Shown here: piece by piece, positions 52,054 to 61,788 of the stretch
How positions within the stretch are numbered: the stretch's first letter is position 1
How the letters are laid out: each line of letters starts with the position of its first letter
Origin: CADEDV01 sp964437415
GTDB taxonomy: Bacteria > Bacteroidota > Bacteroidia > Chitinophagales > Chitinophagaceae
Assembly: GCA_964437415.1 (NCBI GenBank)
Contig: CAYTGN010000019.1
Span: forward strand, 14,435 to 78,434
Direction: 5' to 3'
DNA length: 64,000 nucleotides
Program-made: the position numbers and the translations under genes
The notes under the pieces: model-generated
Told to the model about the DNA's origin: nothing
What the model saw: only the letters and a program-made list of their open reading frames with translations
The model's database searches: none

Positions 52054-52306
52054 TACTAATCAGTTTATTGTCTTTTATCAGCCGTTATCAAAAGCGGGCA
52101 AAAATAAGAAAGAAGACCGAAGCAGCAAGTGATGAGGCTCAGATAGCTATGATACTTTTTGAATGTTGCCAGTTGAGAGCCTCCGGAAAACACTGCGCTA
52201 CGCAGCGATTTTTATGAAATGCCCTGATCCCTTCATGCCCGGTGGTCGCTGCTGCATCAAGTTTCACTCTAAACGCTACGCCGGTTGCTGCCCCTGTTTT
52301 ATGTTG
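52054..52306. other. Gene-free stretch
   Basis: No gene, terminator or repeat was recognised in these 253 bp, between the ComA-like gene and the TPR gene. The region reads as decayed sequence, with short frames only. Confidence 0.4.
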
Positions 52307-53728
52307 CTATATAGACCTGTTTCGTTTGTACCGTGCCAGCATATCCACCACTGCCTGGCTTTGCAATAAGGCAGGATGTAGTTCCATCAGTTTCTTCAGC
52401 AATTTCGGCGCTTTGGTCATCGCATCTTCCAGTTGCAGCAAGGCCTCTTTTGACTGGCCTGATGCAAACAATATGGCAACCTTATAAAAAAGAAATACGG
52501 GTTTTCCGTTGGTGGACTGAAAGGCCATTGCTGCCTGGTCAAGGGCTTCATCATAATAGCCTCCCCGGAAAAGGCATCGCACCAAAGCTTCCCACCCGGC
52601 CACATTGCGGGGTCTTGCTTTAACCGCCACAGAGAAGTAGAGCACTGCCTCTTTGTAAAGCTCCAGCTGAACTTTACATTCTCCCATCAGCAGGTTATAC
52701 TCTGGTTGCGACTTCTGTATCCGCAAAGCTGTTTCCAGTTGTTTGATGCAGCTTTCCCAGCGTCCTTCATTGAAATAGGTGCAGGCTATTTTATAAAAAA
52801 GCCTGCTGTCATCCTGCCGCAGGTGTGATGCCTTGCGGTAATAAGACCGGGCCTGGGCATAGTTTTTCAGCCTGTCATAGCAATGACCCATCGCTTCGAG
52901 GATCACATCTTCCGGCTTGGCCAGCTCTGTCACTTTTTCTAAAGCTTCAATAGCTTCCCTGTATTTCCTCAGCCGGATATAGGCATCGGCCATGTTGCGG
53001 TAAGCATAATCCAGTTTCTCATCTATGGCAATGGCATACTTGTATGCATCAATGGATTTTTCATACAGTTTCAAACCCTGGTAGGCAGCGGCGAGATTGA
53101 ACCAGGCCAGTTCATTGTAGGGAAAATCATCAATGATTTGCTGGTGGAGGCGAATACTTTCTTCATTGCGGCCGGTGAAATCTGTCCAGAAACAAATTTT
53201 ATACAAAGCTTCCTCGTTGTTGGGATCATCTTCCAGCACCATTTTCAGGCAGTCAAACACTTTGTCAAACTCTTCGTAATCGTCGTACACATCGGCCAGT
53301 TCAAACAACAGTTCCAGGCGTTCTTCTCCATCAAATAACTGCAGCGCCTCTTCCAATAGAGTGACCGCCTTTTCGGGCTGGTCCAGCGCCAGGTAAGCAT
53401 CTGTTTTGAGAATGTAAAGATTGATGTCATTGCTGTCGAGCAGGGCGGCCTGCTCCAGCACCTGCAGCGCTTCCCGGTAGCGGCGGGTGGCCAGCAGTAT
53501 ATCTGCTTTTTTGATGAGCAGTGCAGACGAATAAGGGTATTGTTCAATCGCAAAACCGGCAGCCTCCATGGCTTTTGCCTGGTCTTCTTTTTCCTGGAAA
53601 TATTCAATTATTTTTTCAAATGCTTCTTCTTCAAGAAAGGAGTTTTTTCGGCCGTTTTTGAGATTATCATATTGTTTAAGCAATTCCCGAATCTGGTCCC
53701 GGTCTTCCCGGTAAGGGTATTCTTTCAT
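52307..53728 (-). CDS. Tetratricopeptide-repeat protein
   Basis: 473 aa made almost completely of TPR units of about 34 residues (for example AWFNLAAAYQGLKLYEKSIDAYKYAIAIDEKLDYAYRNMADAYI, which holds one full unit). Alternate small and large residues fit the TPR consensus throughout. No signal peptide or enzymatic domain, so it is probably a cytoplasmic scaffold. Partner unknown. Confidence 0.88.
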   Translation of the reverse strand: MKEYPYREDRDQIRELLKQYDNLKNGRKNSFLEEEAFEKIIEYFQEKEDQAKAMEAAGFAIEQYPYSSALLIKKADILLATRRYREALQVLEQAALLDSNDINLYILKTDAYLALDQPEKAVTLLEEALQLFDGEERLELLFELADVYDDYEEFDKVFDCLKMVLEDDPNNEEALYKICFWTDFTGRNEESIRLHQQIIDDFPYNELAWFNLAAAYQGLKLYEKSIDAYKYAIAIDEKLDYAYRNMADAYIRLRKYREAIEALEKVTELAKPEDVILEAMGHCYDRLKNYAQARSYYRKASHLRQDDSRLFYKIACTYFNEGRWESCIKQLETALRIQKSQPEYNLLMGECKVQLELYKEAVLYFSVAVKARPRNVAGWEALVRCLFRGGYYDEALDQAAMAFQSTNGKPVFLFYKVAILFASGQSKEALLQLEDAMTKAPKLLKKLMELHPALLQSQAVVDMLARYKRNRSI

Positions 53729-53980
53729 GCATTCCGGATGTTTGGTGAAAATAGAATTTTAAAGAGCCTCATCGGGCAGCAAAATCCCTTTGCCCCCCGG
53801 AATTCTGTTATTTTCAACAAGTTAAAAAAAATGTAGGATAAAAAAACGTCACGGGTTTTCCCCATATGTGCAAAACAAAGAATATTTTTCCGGATACTAA
53901 TGTAACAATCCGGCAAATTTGGCGTTAAACAACTACTAAAGTTCTGGACGAACGGTATCTTTTATATAAATTTTTGTAGT

Positions 53981-53988
53981 TACATTTG
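53981..53988 (+). promoter_or_regulatory. Possible promoter -7 box
   Basis: TACATTTG fits TAnnTTTG exactly, 9 bp before the start of the small secreted protein. No TTTG lies at the expected -33 distance. If it is used, the mRNA has almost no leader. Confidence 0.4.
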
Positions 53989-53996
53989 TAGCGCAA

Positions 53997-54356
53997 TTGA
54001 AAGCTAACAAATACATATCATTAAATGCTTTGGGCAAAAAACTGGCTGCATTCATCCTCATCGGGGTTTCTGCCGCTGCTTTTGCCACACTGGGCGATGG
54101 CAAGGTGAAAACCACAAAGCCATCCAAATCACTTTTATCTAACAAAAGCCAGGCCGGAACTGCTACTTTCTCACTTCGTTCTGGTTATGAATTCCGTGGC
54201 AACCAGGTTTTTTCCAAAAAGGAAGAACGGTATGTGAATCTGAACACTACTCTCAGTTTCCAGAAAGGACACACTACATATATCGTTCCGATGAAAAAGA
54301 AAGTGCTGCTGGATAAAGTCACCTTCAACCCCAACGAGGCCAGCCGCCGTCGTTGA
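53997..54356 (+). CDS. Small secreted protein of unknown function
   Basis: 119 aa, apparently from TTG at 53997 (KANKYISLNALGKKLAAFILIGVSAAAFA), giving a clear signal peptide cleaved near residue 30. The mature part is basic and strand-rich (SLRSGYEFRGNQVF, NLNTTLSFQKGHTTYIVPMKKK). It may be a short periplasmic or surface protein. No domain recognised. Confidence 0.65.
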   Translation: MKANKYISLNALGKKLAAFILIGVSAAAFATLGDGKVKTTKPSKSLLSNKSQAGTATFSLRSGYEFRGNQVFSKKEERYVNLNTTLSFQKGHTTYIVPMKKKVLLDKVTFNPNEASRRR

Positions 54357-54371
54357 TTTTTCCCTTTTGTT

Positions 54372-55037
54372 TTATTGATTTCCGGGACCGAGGCTTTCCT
54401 CATAGGTCATCACCCTGTAACCTGATTTGGGAATGTCAAACTTTGCCTGCGGCACAGGATTGAAATTGATCGCCGCCACTTTGTAGGTCACCACCATACT
54501 GCCCAGCATGGCTTCATACTCCATGGCAAGGCCGGGTAAATTCTTATTGAGGTATTGAAAATCCTTATTTACGGGAATCAGCTCTTTGGTAAAATATACC
54601 GTAAATGTTGTGCTGTCAGTGAGAGTGCCGGTGGCTTTCTGGCAATTATAACCTGAAATGTTCTTGAACTCGTTTTCGTAAGTAAATTTCACTCCTTCGT
54701 ATTTCTTATTCGATTCTTTCCAGTTGGCCGATGTCATGGTGATCATGTATTTCTGCTCGCCATAATCTTTCAGCACGGTCACATTTCCTGTTCTGCCATC
54801 CACAATAGTAGATTGTGTGCCCAGGGAACTAACCATTTCCGAACGGCTTGAATTTCCCTTCAGGTAAATGACACTGGTGGCGCCATCGAGAAGATCCACG
54901 GCCTGCGGGTTGGCATTGTTGGTATTGATCACAATATCATAGGTGATCGTTGCCTCTGTGAGTCGCCGCTGTGCCTGGCTCACCACCGTGAAGAACAACA
55001 GTGAGATCATCAATAATATGTTTCCTTTCTTTTTCAT
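54372..55037 (-). CDS. Secreted GLPGLI/DUF4412-type protein
   Basis: 221 aa with a signal peptide (ends VVSQAQ). Motifs TEATITYDIVI, YLKGNSSRSEM and AMEYE fit the GLPGLI/DUF4412 group of Bacteroidota exported proteins. It is related in style to the protein at 4358-5677. It is convergent with the preceding small secreted protein, 15 bp away. Function unknown. Confidence 0.72.
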   Translation of the reverse strand: MKKKGNILLMISLLFFTVVSQAQRRLTEATITYDIVINTNNANPQAVDLLDGATSVIYLKGNSSRSEMVSSLGTQSTIVDGRTGNVTVLKDYGEQKYMITMTSANWKESNKKYEGVKFTYENEFKNISGYNCQKATGTLTDSTTFTVYFTKELIPVNKDFQYLNKNLPGLAMEYEAMLGSMVVTYKVAAINFNPVPQAKFDIPKSGYRVMTYEESLGPGNQ

Positions 55038-55138
55038 CTTGAAACTTTCTGTCTTAGAACAACGAAAAGACGTGCCAATTTAGTCAATAAGTTGCAATAG
55101 CGCTGATTATAACATTTCAGAGACTTTATTAAAGCAAA

Positions 55139-55169
55139 AATCCGGGTTGCATCAGCCAAAACCCGGATT
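55139..55169 (-). terminator. yidC terminator
   Basis: Stem AATCCGGGTT/AACCCGGATT with an 11-nt loop, followed on the minus strand by TTTTTGC. It lies 22 bp beyond the yidC stop codon. Confidence 0.8.
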
Positions 55170-55190
55170 CTGTTAAATTCTATCTCCCTG

Positions 55191-57047
55191 TCAGCGTTTT
55201 CCCTTTTCTTTCATTTCTTTCAGCTTTCGCTGCTGCTCCTGCATTTGTTCCATTCGCTCCTGCCACTTCGATTTTGTTTTTGGCTTTTTGCGGTTGGCTT
55301 CAATTTTCGACAATATCTTATCATGATCAATGATGTAATTCTGGATAACGAACTGCAGCGCCAGGGTGATGATATTAGACACCGTATAATACCAGGTAAG
55401 CGCCGAAGGCATACTGTTGAAGATGAACAGCAGGAATACCGGGAAAATGTACGGCAGATACTTCATGATGGGATTGCTCTGATCCGGCGTCATGCTCATG
55501 CTGTAAACAGAAATAAGAAAGCTGGTGATCACAGCCGTGATGGTAAATAAACTCAAATGACTGCCCAGCAACGGGATATTTACTCCAAACTTGATCACAG
55601 CATCAAATGCCGAGAGATCGTTGGCCCAGAGAAAATTGGCGCCCCTTAAACCGATCTCGGCATTAAAAAAACTATATAAGGCAAAGAAGATCGGGATCTG
55701 CAATAAGGCCGGAATACATCCGCCCAGCGGGTTCACTCCTGCTTCCCGGAAAAGCTTCATTTGTTCCATGCCCATCTGCTGCTGGTCCTTTCCATGCTTT
55801 TCTTTCAGCTTGGCGATCTCGGGCCGCAACGCTTTCATTTTGGCGCCACTCAGGTAGCTGGAGTAGGTAAGCGGAGAGATCAGCAAGCGAATTACAAGTG
55901 TGAGCAAAGCAATGGCCAGCCCATAACTGCCCACCATCTTCTGCATAAAATCGTAAATCGGTAATACAATGAACCGGTTGAGCGGACGGACAAATGCATA
56001 AGGGCCCTGTCCGAAGTTTACTAATTTTTCAAATTTCAGCCCATAGCCTTTCAAAACATGATAATCTGAAGGACCGAGATAAATGCCAAAATCCGCCTGT
56101 GCCTGTGAAGCCACCGGCAGTTGCACTTTCATGTTAGCAGTTACTTTAGCAATTATCTCTGGCTCATCAGGCTGTGACCATTCGATATTACCGGAAGCAA
56201 AAGACGGTGCTTTGGAAACAATAGCAGCAAAGAAGAAGCGCTGACGCATCCCCAGCCATTTCACCTCTTTATCAAAACCCACACTGCTGCGGCGACCAAT
56301 AGTGTGATAATCAAAATCACCATCCTCTACATATCCCAACTGAGTATTTTGTCTTTCAAAAGAAATATCCGACTCCTGCCGGGCCACGGTATATTGCCAG
56401 GCAAGATTCATGTTTCCCTGTGTAAGTAATTTATCGGCTCCCTTCAGGTTCACCTGCAGATCAACCATATAATCATCCTTGCGGATGGTGTAGGTATGTG
56501 TGATAGAAGAAGCAGAACTGGTATCTGCAGAAAGCAACGTGAATGTAACCGTGCTGCTGCCATCTGCATTTTTAGTGACAGAACCGGGTTCAAAAAATAA
56601 ATTGCCTGTCTGCTCAGTGCTGTTATTGCCGGTGTTGATAGTATAGCTTATCCTGTCAAAATCAGTACCCGCCAACTTTACATCGGTGCTGTCCTGTGCC
56701 TTAAATTTTTTCAGTTCCGCTTTGATGATCTGCCCTCCTTTGTTGGAAAAGGTGAATTTCACCAGGTCATTCTCCGCCACCAGCAATTGTTCTGCGCCAA
56801 TGGCCGCTGCCTGGAACTGCCCGGCTTTGGTCATCCTGTTCATGGAATCTGTGGTTACAGAATCTCTTTGCAGTGCCAGGCTGTCAACTTTGGGCAAATT
56901 GGCCTGCGCTATGGAGTCTTTCACAAACTGCTCCCTTGCCTTCGTTTTCTGGAAAGCAGCCTGCTCCTTATTGTTGTAATAGAAATAACCAAAAAAGAGA
57001 GCAGCCAGTATCACAAAACCGAGGACTGTATTACGATCAAACTTCAT
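55191..57047 (-). CDS. yidC: Membrane protein insertase YidC
   Basis: 618 aa from the ATG at 57047 (MKFDRNTVLGFVILAALFFGYFYYN). The in-frame start at 57164 is not supported. The N-terminal helix is followed by a large periplasmic domain (about 30-350), then the Oxa1-type core with several helices (LAIALLTLVIRLLISPLTYSSYLSGAKMK). An AKMKALRPEIAKLKEKHGKD loop carries the cytoplasmic coiled-coil region. It inserts and folds inner-membrane proteins. It is transcribed from pyrG with a 117-bp gap. Confidence 0.97.
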   Translation of the reverse strand: MKFDRNTVLGFVILAALFFGYFYYNNKEQAAFQKTKAREQFVKDSIAQANLPKVDSLALQRDSVTTDSMNRMTKAGQFQAAAIGAEQLLVAENDLVKFTFSNKGGQIIKAELKKFKAQDSTDVKLAGTDFDRISYTINTGNNSTEQTGNLFFEPGSVTKNADGSSTVTFTLLSADTSSASSITHTYTIRKDDYMVDLQVNLKGADKLLTQGNMNLAWQYTVARQESDISFERQNTQLGYVEDGDFDYHTIGRRSSVGFDKEVKWLGMRQRFFFAAIVSKAPSFASGNIEWSQPDEPEIIAKVTANMKVQLPVASQAQADFGIYLGPSDYHVLKGYGLKFEKLVNFGQGPYAFVRPLNRFIVLPIYDFMQKMVGSYGLAIALLTLVIRLLISPLTYSSYLSGAKMKALRPEIAKLKEKHGKDQQQMGMEQMKLFREAGVNPLGGCIPALLQIPIFFALYSFFNAEIGLRGANFLWANDLSAFDAVIKFGVNIPLLGSHLSLFTITAVITSFLISVYSMSMTPDQSNPIMKYLPYIFPVFLLFIFNSMPSALTWYYTVSNIITLALQFVIQNYIIDHDKILSKIEANRKKPKTKSKWQERMEQMQEQQRKLKEMKEKGKR

Positions 57048-57164
57048 TAAGTGAAAATTTAAAGACGGCAAAGATAGCGGGTTTCTGGCTTCTGGGCACT
57101 TGTTTCTGGTTATTGAAAACCCATCAAAAAAAGCATTTTCCAACAGGTAACCAACTCCCGGCAA

Positions 57165-58814
57165 CTATATCATCTCACTTTGCAGCAACGGGTTCTTCAC
57201 TTCTGTTCTTTTTTCTGCAAAAGCTTTCGCTGCTTTCACAAAATGAACAAAAATGGGCTGTGGATTCTCTACCGTACTCTTCAGTTCGGGATGATATTGC
57301 ACACCGATAAAGAAAGGATGATTTGCCAGTTCCACAATCTCCACCAGGCCGGTGCCGGGATTTTTGCCACTGGCCAGCATGCCGGCTTTTTCAAATTGCT
57401 CCAGATACTGGTTATTGAACTCCCAGCGGTGACGGTGTCTTTCGCTGATATTTTTTTGCTGGTAGATCGCCGCCGCCAGCGAGCCTTCTTTCACCTCGCA
57501 GGGATAAGCTCCCAGCCGCATGGTGCCTCCTTTGGCGGTGATCTTTTTCTGTTCTTCCATCAGGTCAATGACAGGCTCAGTGGTTTCAGGATTCATTTCA
57601 GTGGAGTGTGCATTTTTTAATCCCAGCACATTTCTTGCAAATTCAATCACCGCCATCTGCATGCCGAGGCAAATGCCAAAGAATGGCAATCCTTTTTCCC
57701 GGGCATATTTCACTGCTACTATTTTTCCTTCCACTCCACGATGACCAAAACCGGGAGCAACCAGCAGACCATCCAGGCCGGCCAGTTTCTCCGCCACATT
57801 TTCATCAGTGATAAATTCACTGTGCACATTCATAATCTGCACCTGGCATTCATTAATAGCTCCTGCATGGATGAATGATTCCAGGATTGATTTATAGGCA
57901 TCCTGCAGTTCAATATATTTTCCGATCAAACCTATCGCTACTTTGCTTTTGGGGTATTTGAGTTTATCCAAAAATTCTTTCCACTTCGTCAGTTCCGGTT
58001 CATTATAGTTTGCAATGTTCAGCTTTTTCATTGCTATAACATCGAGTTTTTCCCGCATCATCAGCAACGGCACTTCATAAATGGTCGGTGCATCAGCCGC
58101 CTCAATCACCGCTTCCAGCTTCACGTTGCAGAACAAAGCGATCTTGCGGCGAAGCTCAGGTGTCAGCGGTTTTTCGGTACGGCAAACAATAATATCGGGA
58201 TGCACACCTTCCTGGCTCAGCATCTTCACACTGTGCTGGGTGGGTTTTGTTTTTAATTCTTTAGCAGCTTTCAGATAAGGTATAAGTGTGAGATGAACAA
58301 CAAGTGTGTCTTCTTCCGGCAATTCCCATTGCAGTTGACGAACCGCTTCCACAAAGGGCAGGCTTTCAATATCACCCACTGTTCCGCCTATCTCTGTAAT
58401 TACCACATCATACTTGCCGCCATGTCCCAACTGGAGCATTCTCCTTTTTATCTCATCAGTGATATGCGGAACCACCTGCACCGTCTTTCCGAGGTAAGCT
58501 CCTTCCCTTTCCTTATTGATCACTGTCTGGTAAATGCGGCCTGTGGTCACATTATTGGCCTGTGAAGTAGGAATGTTCAGGAATCTTTCATAATGGCCAA
58601 GATCGAGATCGGTTTCAGCGCCGTCATCGGTCACATAACATTCCCCGTGTTCGTAAGGATTAAGTGTACCGGGGTCAACATTGATATAGGGATCAAATTT
58701 CTGGATAGTTACCCGCAGCCCTCTTGCCTGCATCAGTTTGGCAAGCGAAGCAGCAATGATACCTTTGCCCAATGAAGAAGTTACACCACCGGTAACAAAA
58801 ATGTACTTAGCCAT
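57165..58814 (-). CDS. pyrG: CTP synthase
   Basis: 549 aa, full length. The amidoligase domain starts MAKYIFVTGGVTSSLGKG, with the P-loop-like nucleotide motif. The class I glutamine amidotransferase domain has Cys382 in FFGICLGMQMAV and the His-Glu pair in QYHPELKS. It aminates UTP to CTP using glutamine and ATP. Start fits the family exactly. It is first in the pyrG-yidC unit. Confidence 0.98.
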   Translation of the reverse strand: MAKYIFVTGGVTSSLGKGIIAASLAKLMQARGLRVTIQKFDPYINVDPGTLNPYEHGECYVTDDGAETDLDLGHYERFLNIPTSQANNVTTGRIYQTVINKEREGAYLGKTVQVVPHITDEIKRRMLQLGHGGKYDVVITEIGGTVGDIESLPFVEAVRQLQWELPEEDTLVVHLTLIPYLKAAKELKTKPTQHSVKMLSQEGVHPDIIVCRTEKPLTPELRRKIALFCNVKLEAVIEAADAPTIYEVPLLMMREKLDVIAMKKLNIANYNEPELTKWKEFLDKLKYPKSKVAIGLIGKYIELQDAYKSILESFIHAGAINECQVQIMNVHSEFITDENVAEKLAGLDGLLVAPGFGHRGVEGKIVAVKYAREKGLPFFGICLGMQMAVIEFARNVLGLKNAHSTEMNPETTEPVIDLMEEQKKITAKGGTMRLGAYPCEVKEGSLAAAIYQQKNISERHRHRWEFNNQYLEQFEKAGMLASGKNPGTGLVEIVELANHPFFIGVQYHPELKSTVENPQPIFVHFVKAAKAFAEKRTEVKNPLLQSEMI

Positions 58815-59084
58815 TATTTATGGTTATTAAATTTCAAAGCCCTATACGGTGAAATACAAAAAAACCGCACTGTTGCACTAATGATTTCACCGCAACTACT
58901 CAAAAACAATAAATGATCTGATTATTTACCCCACCCATTGACCAGCGGAAATGCTTCTAATAAGCGTTGTATAAAAAAAATTCCGGGAGGTCATGCAAAG
59001 CTAAAGTAATTTTTTCGCCTGCAAAAAATTGATACCTGTTCTGTGGAAAAAAGCCTTTATTTTTAAAAAAATGAAACCCCTGTT
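58815..59084. other. Divergent promoter region
   Basis: 270 bp between pyrG and the amidohydrolase gene. It is AT-rich. On the minus strand TTTG and CTTTG lie near the pyrG start, but no consensus pair with the right spacing was found. Nothing else seen. Confidence 0.4.
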
Positions 59085-60368
59085 ATGAAAAAAACACTCA
59101 CGCTGCTGATTCTTAGCCTGATCACTGTCAACGTTTTTTCGCAGAAGACCTTTATCTGGTGCGGAGTTTTGATTGATGGCGTCTCCGCAGAACCCAGGAG
59201 GAACATGACTGTCATAGTAGAAAAAAACAAAATACTGGCTGTGGAAAACGGTTTTTCAAAAACCGGCCCGAATGACAGGTCAATAGACCTGAAGACGAAA
59301 ACTGTCACCCCAGGCTGGATTGACATGCATGTGCACTTAGAACATGAGACGAATCCCAACAGGTACCTCGAAACGTTTACCCTGAATCCTGCCGATTATG
59401 CTTTCATGTCGGTGCGGTTTGCCGATACTACGCTGATGACTGGTTTCACCACCGTCCGTGACCTTGGGGGCAGCGGAGTTAATATTTCACTGCGCAACGC
59501 TATCAACAAAGGAACCATCAGGGGTCCCAGAGTTTTCACTTCAGGCAAATCCATTGCCACTACAGGAGGTCACGCCGATCCAACCAATAGTTATCGCAAG
59601 GACCTGCAGGGAGATCCCGGCCCCAAAGAAGGTGTGGCCAACGGGGCAGAAGAATGCCGTAAAGCTGTTCGCCAGCGCTATAAAGATGGGGCCGACCTGA
59701 TTAAAATAACCGGCACCGGGGGTGTGCTGAGTGTGGCCAAAAGCGGAAAGAACCCGCAGTTTTTTGAAGACGAACTGGAAGCGATTGTACAAACGGCCAA
59801 AGATTATGGATTTAAAGTGGCGGTGCATGCCCATGGTGAAGAAGGGATGAAAAGAGCCATCCGTGCCGGCGTGAATTCCATAGAACACGGCACATTCATG
59901 GATGATGAAACGATTGAATTATTCAAAAAACACGGTGCCTGGTATGTGCCCACTATCACCGCCGGAAGATCAGTTGGAGATTCTGCTAAGATCCCCGGCT
60001 ATTATCCTGCCCTTGTCACTCCAAAGGCTTTGGAGATAGGCCCGCAGATACAAAAGACATTTACCAGGGCATATAAGGCCGGGGTGAAGATCGCCTTTGG
60101 CACCGATGCAGGTGTATTTAAACATGGGTTGAACTGGTTAGAATTCACTTATATGATAGAAGCCGGTATGACACCGATGGATGCAATAAAATCGGCCACC
60201 ATCAATGCCGCTGACCTGTTAGGCGAAAAAGATAAACTCGGCAGTATTGAAACCGGCAAACTCGCCGACATTGTTGCCGTTGACGGCGACCCGCTGAAAG
60301 ACCCGAAGGCTTTTGGGAAAGTGGTGTTTGTGATGAAGGACGGGGTGGTTTATAAAAATGAAAAATAA
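59085..60368 (+). CDS. Secreted amidohydrolase family protein
   Basis: 427 aa with a signal peptide (MKKTLTLLILSLITVNVFSQ). The metal-binding HxH is in PGWIDMHVHLEH, and later TGFTTVRDLGG, KVAVHAHGEEGMKRAI, GVNSIEHGTFMDDE and FGTDAGVFKHGLN are the markers of the imidazolonepropionase-like or Xaa-Pro dipeptidase-like amidohydrolases. It acts in the periplasm or outside. Substrate unknown. Monocistronic. Confidence 0.88.
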   Translation: MKKTLTLLILSLITVNVFSQKTFIWCGVLIDGVSAEPRRNMTVIVEKNKILAVENGFSKTGPNDRSIDLKTKTVTPGWIDMHVHLEHETNPNRYLETFTLNPADYAFMSVRFADTTLMTGFTTVRDLGGSGVNISLRNAINKGTIRGPRVFTSGKSIATTGGHADPTNSYRKDLQGDPGPKEGVANGAEECRKAVRQRYKDGADLIKITGTGGVLSVAKSGKNPQFFEDELEAIVQTAKDYGFKVAVHAHGEEGMKRAIRAGVNSIEHGTFMDDETIELFKKHGAWYVPTITAGRSVGDSAKIPGYYPALVTPKALEIGPQIQKTFTRAYKAGVKIAFGTDAGVFKHGLNWLEFTYMIEAGMTPMDAIKSATINAADLLGEKDKLGSIETGKLADIVAVDGDPLKDPKAFGKVVFVMKDGVVYKNEK

Positions 60369-60381
60369 GGAGGCCGGAAAA

Positions 60382-60840
60382 TTAAGAGACCTGCACCGGG
60401 AAACTAAAAGAAATGGTGGTCTCCAGCTGCTGCAGTCCCTTCATGCTTAAATAGCCACCGGCCATGACAGCCATGGGTGCGATGGACTGTATGCTGAAAG
60501 AAAGTGCATAGCCATTATAATTATTGCGGTCCTGAATGCTGAAGGTGATCATCTCTCCCAGCCTTTCGGCATAGATGTGAATGATCCCTTTTTTTGAATT
60601 GGCAACCACGGTGGTAAGCAATTCGCTGATGACCTGGACGGTTTTGGTATCATGAGCAGCTATTTGCACATGACCCGGCACTTCATTGACAATAACAGTA
60701 TCTTGTTCAATTGCAGTGGCCAGCAAATTGCTTACCAGGCGGTTTACCATAGATTTTAACGGTGTTCCTGCGCTGCTGCGCACAAAGAAACCTTGGATAG
60801 ATTGCTCTTTCAAAGGGTTGGAATTTACGGTTGTTTTCAC
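60382..60840 (-). CDS. Small histidine-kinase-like ATPase-domain protein
   Basis: 152 aa. It looks like a lone HATPase_c-type domain: TVIVNEVPGHVQIAAHDTK, then ISELLTTVVANSKKGIIHIYAERLGEMITFSIQDR. The Asn of the N-box and the G-boxes are weak or missing, and the phosphoacceptor His is absent. It could be a degenerate anti-sigma kinase or a signalling partner. A similar start occurs at 1-175. Convergent with the amidohydrolase. Confidence 0.55.
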   Translation of the reverse strand: MKTTVNSNPLKEQSIQGFFVRSSAGTPLKSMVNRLVSNLLATAIEQDTVIVNEVPGHVQIAAHDTKTVQVISELLTTVVANSKKGIIHIYAERLGEMITFSIQDRNNYNGYALSFSIQSIAPMAVMAGGYLSMKGLQQLETTISFSFPVQVS

Positions 60841-61003
60841 GGGAAGGATTCGTTGTTTTCAAAGGATATTGTTACTTCAAAGTAAGCAGTTGAAAGTATT
60901 TGAAACAATAGCTACTTCAATTGATCTCTTGTACTGCTCCTTACTACAAAGGACAAAAAATTCTCTTAATAAACGCTAAGTGTTTTACCGGGAAACTGCT
61001 CTA

Positions 61004-61501
61004 CTACAGCAAAGCAGGCGCCTCTGTCTGGAGGCAGGCGGCCAGTTGTAGCAGCATCTGCTGCTGCTCTGGTTTCAGCGAAATGACTGTTTCCTTTTTA
61101 TTGCTGTCTATAAAAACAAACTGCTCTGTTTTTTGTGTGGCCATCCTTCGCAACAAAACCGGCGGTGTGCTGCTGTTGCGGAAAGTCATCCGGAAAATGC
61201 CTTCGCAGTTCATACCAGCGTTATTACGCTGGGTTTGCTTCACTTTGGTGCCTTCAAAATAAATGGCAACAGTGGACAAATCATTAAAGCATTTTTCACC
61301 GCCACTGATCGTAAATAAAAAATCTATTTCTTGTTTATTGGCATCTATACTCAATGAAGCACCCTGCAAAGAAATGAAGCCGGTTGAAAGCACTTTCTCT
61401 TTGGTGTAGGGATCGGTTTCCCGAATTAGCTTACATTCCTGCGCTGCAGACAGGAAAGGCATGATCAACAACAGGAACAAGAAAGTTTTCATTGTATTCA
61501 T
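61004..61501 (-). CDS. Secreted protein of unknown function
   Basis: 165 aa (MNTMKTFLFLLLIMPFLSAAQE) with a signal peptide cleaved near SAAQ. The body contains CFNDLSTVAIYFEGTKVKQ and ends in a Leu/Gln-rich helix. No domain recognised. Its ATG overlaps the stop codon of the upstream small ORF by one base (TAATG), so the two may be coupled. Confidence 0.6.
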   Translation of the reverse strand: MNTMKTFLFLLLIMPFLSAAQECKLIRETDPYTKEKVLSTGFISLQGASLSIDANKQEIDFLFTISGGEKCFNDLSTVAIYFEGTKVKQTQRNNAGMNCEGIFRMTFRNSSTPPVLLRRMATQKTEQFVFIDSNKKETVISLKPEQQQMLLQLAACLQTEAPALL

Positions 61502-61719
61502 TAGCAGGTTAAAGATAAGACGAAGTCGCCGGGTTTTGTTATTGACCTGTCCCGGGCCTCAAAAGTTGCATAATGCACTTTATCAAGTCTCCGCTGCTTC
61601 AGGTGTAAACTGTTATCGGCCGTATGAATACTGACCACATCTTGCAGCAGGAGGTGAAATGAGGCAATGTATTTTTTCCGTTTAAAATGCATAAATGCCA
61701 TTGATATAAGATGGAACAC
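61501..61719 (-). CDS. Small hypothetical protein upstream of the secreted protein
   Basis: A frame of 72 codons that may start lower, at the ATG of MHFKRKKYIASFHLLLQDV. It ends in TAA, which overlaps the start codon of the next gene. No known domain, no signal peptide. The coupling is the main support for it being real. Confidence 0.4.
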   Translation of the reverse strand: MFHLISMAFMHFKRKKYIASFHLLLQDVVSIHTADNSLHLKQRRLDKVHYATFEARDRSITKPGDFVLSLTC

Positions 61720-61788
61720 TATTAACAGTATACTTAATAATCATACGTTATACCTGCTGTATTTTTCGCCGCCTTTAACCATTTAGCC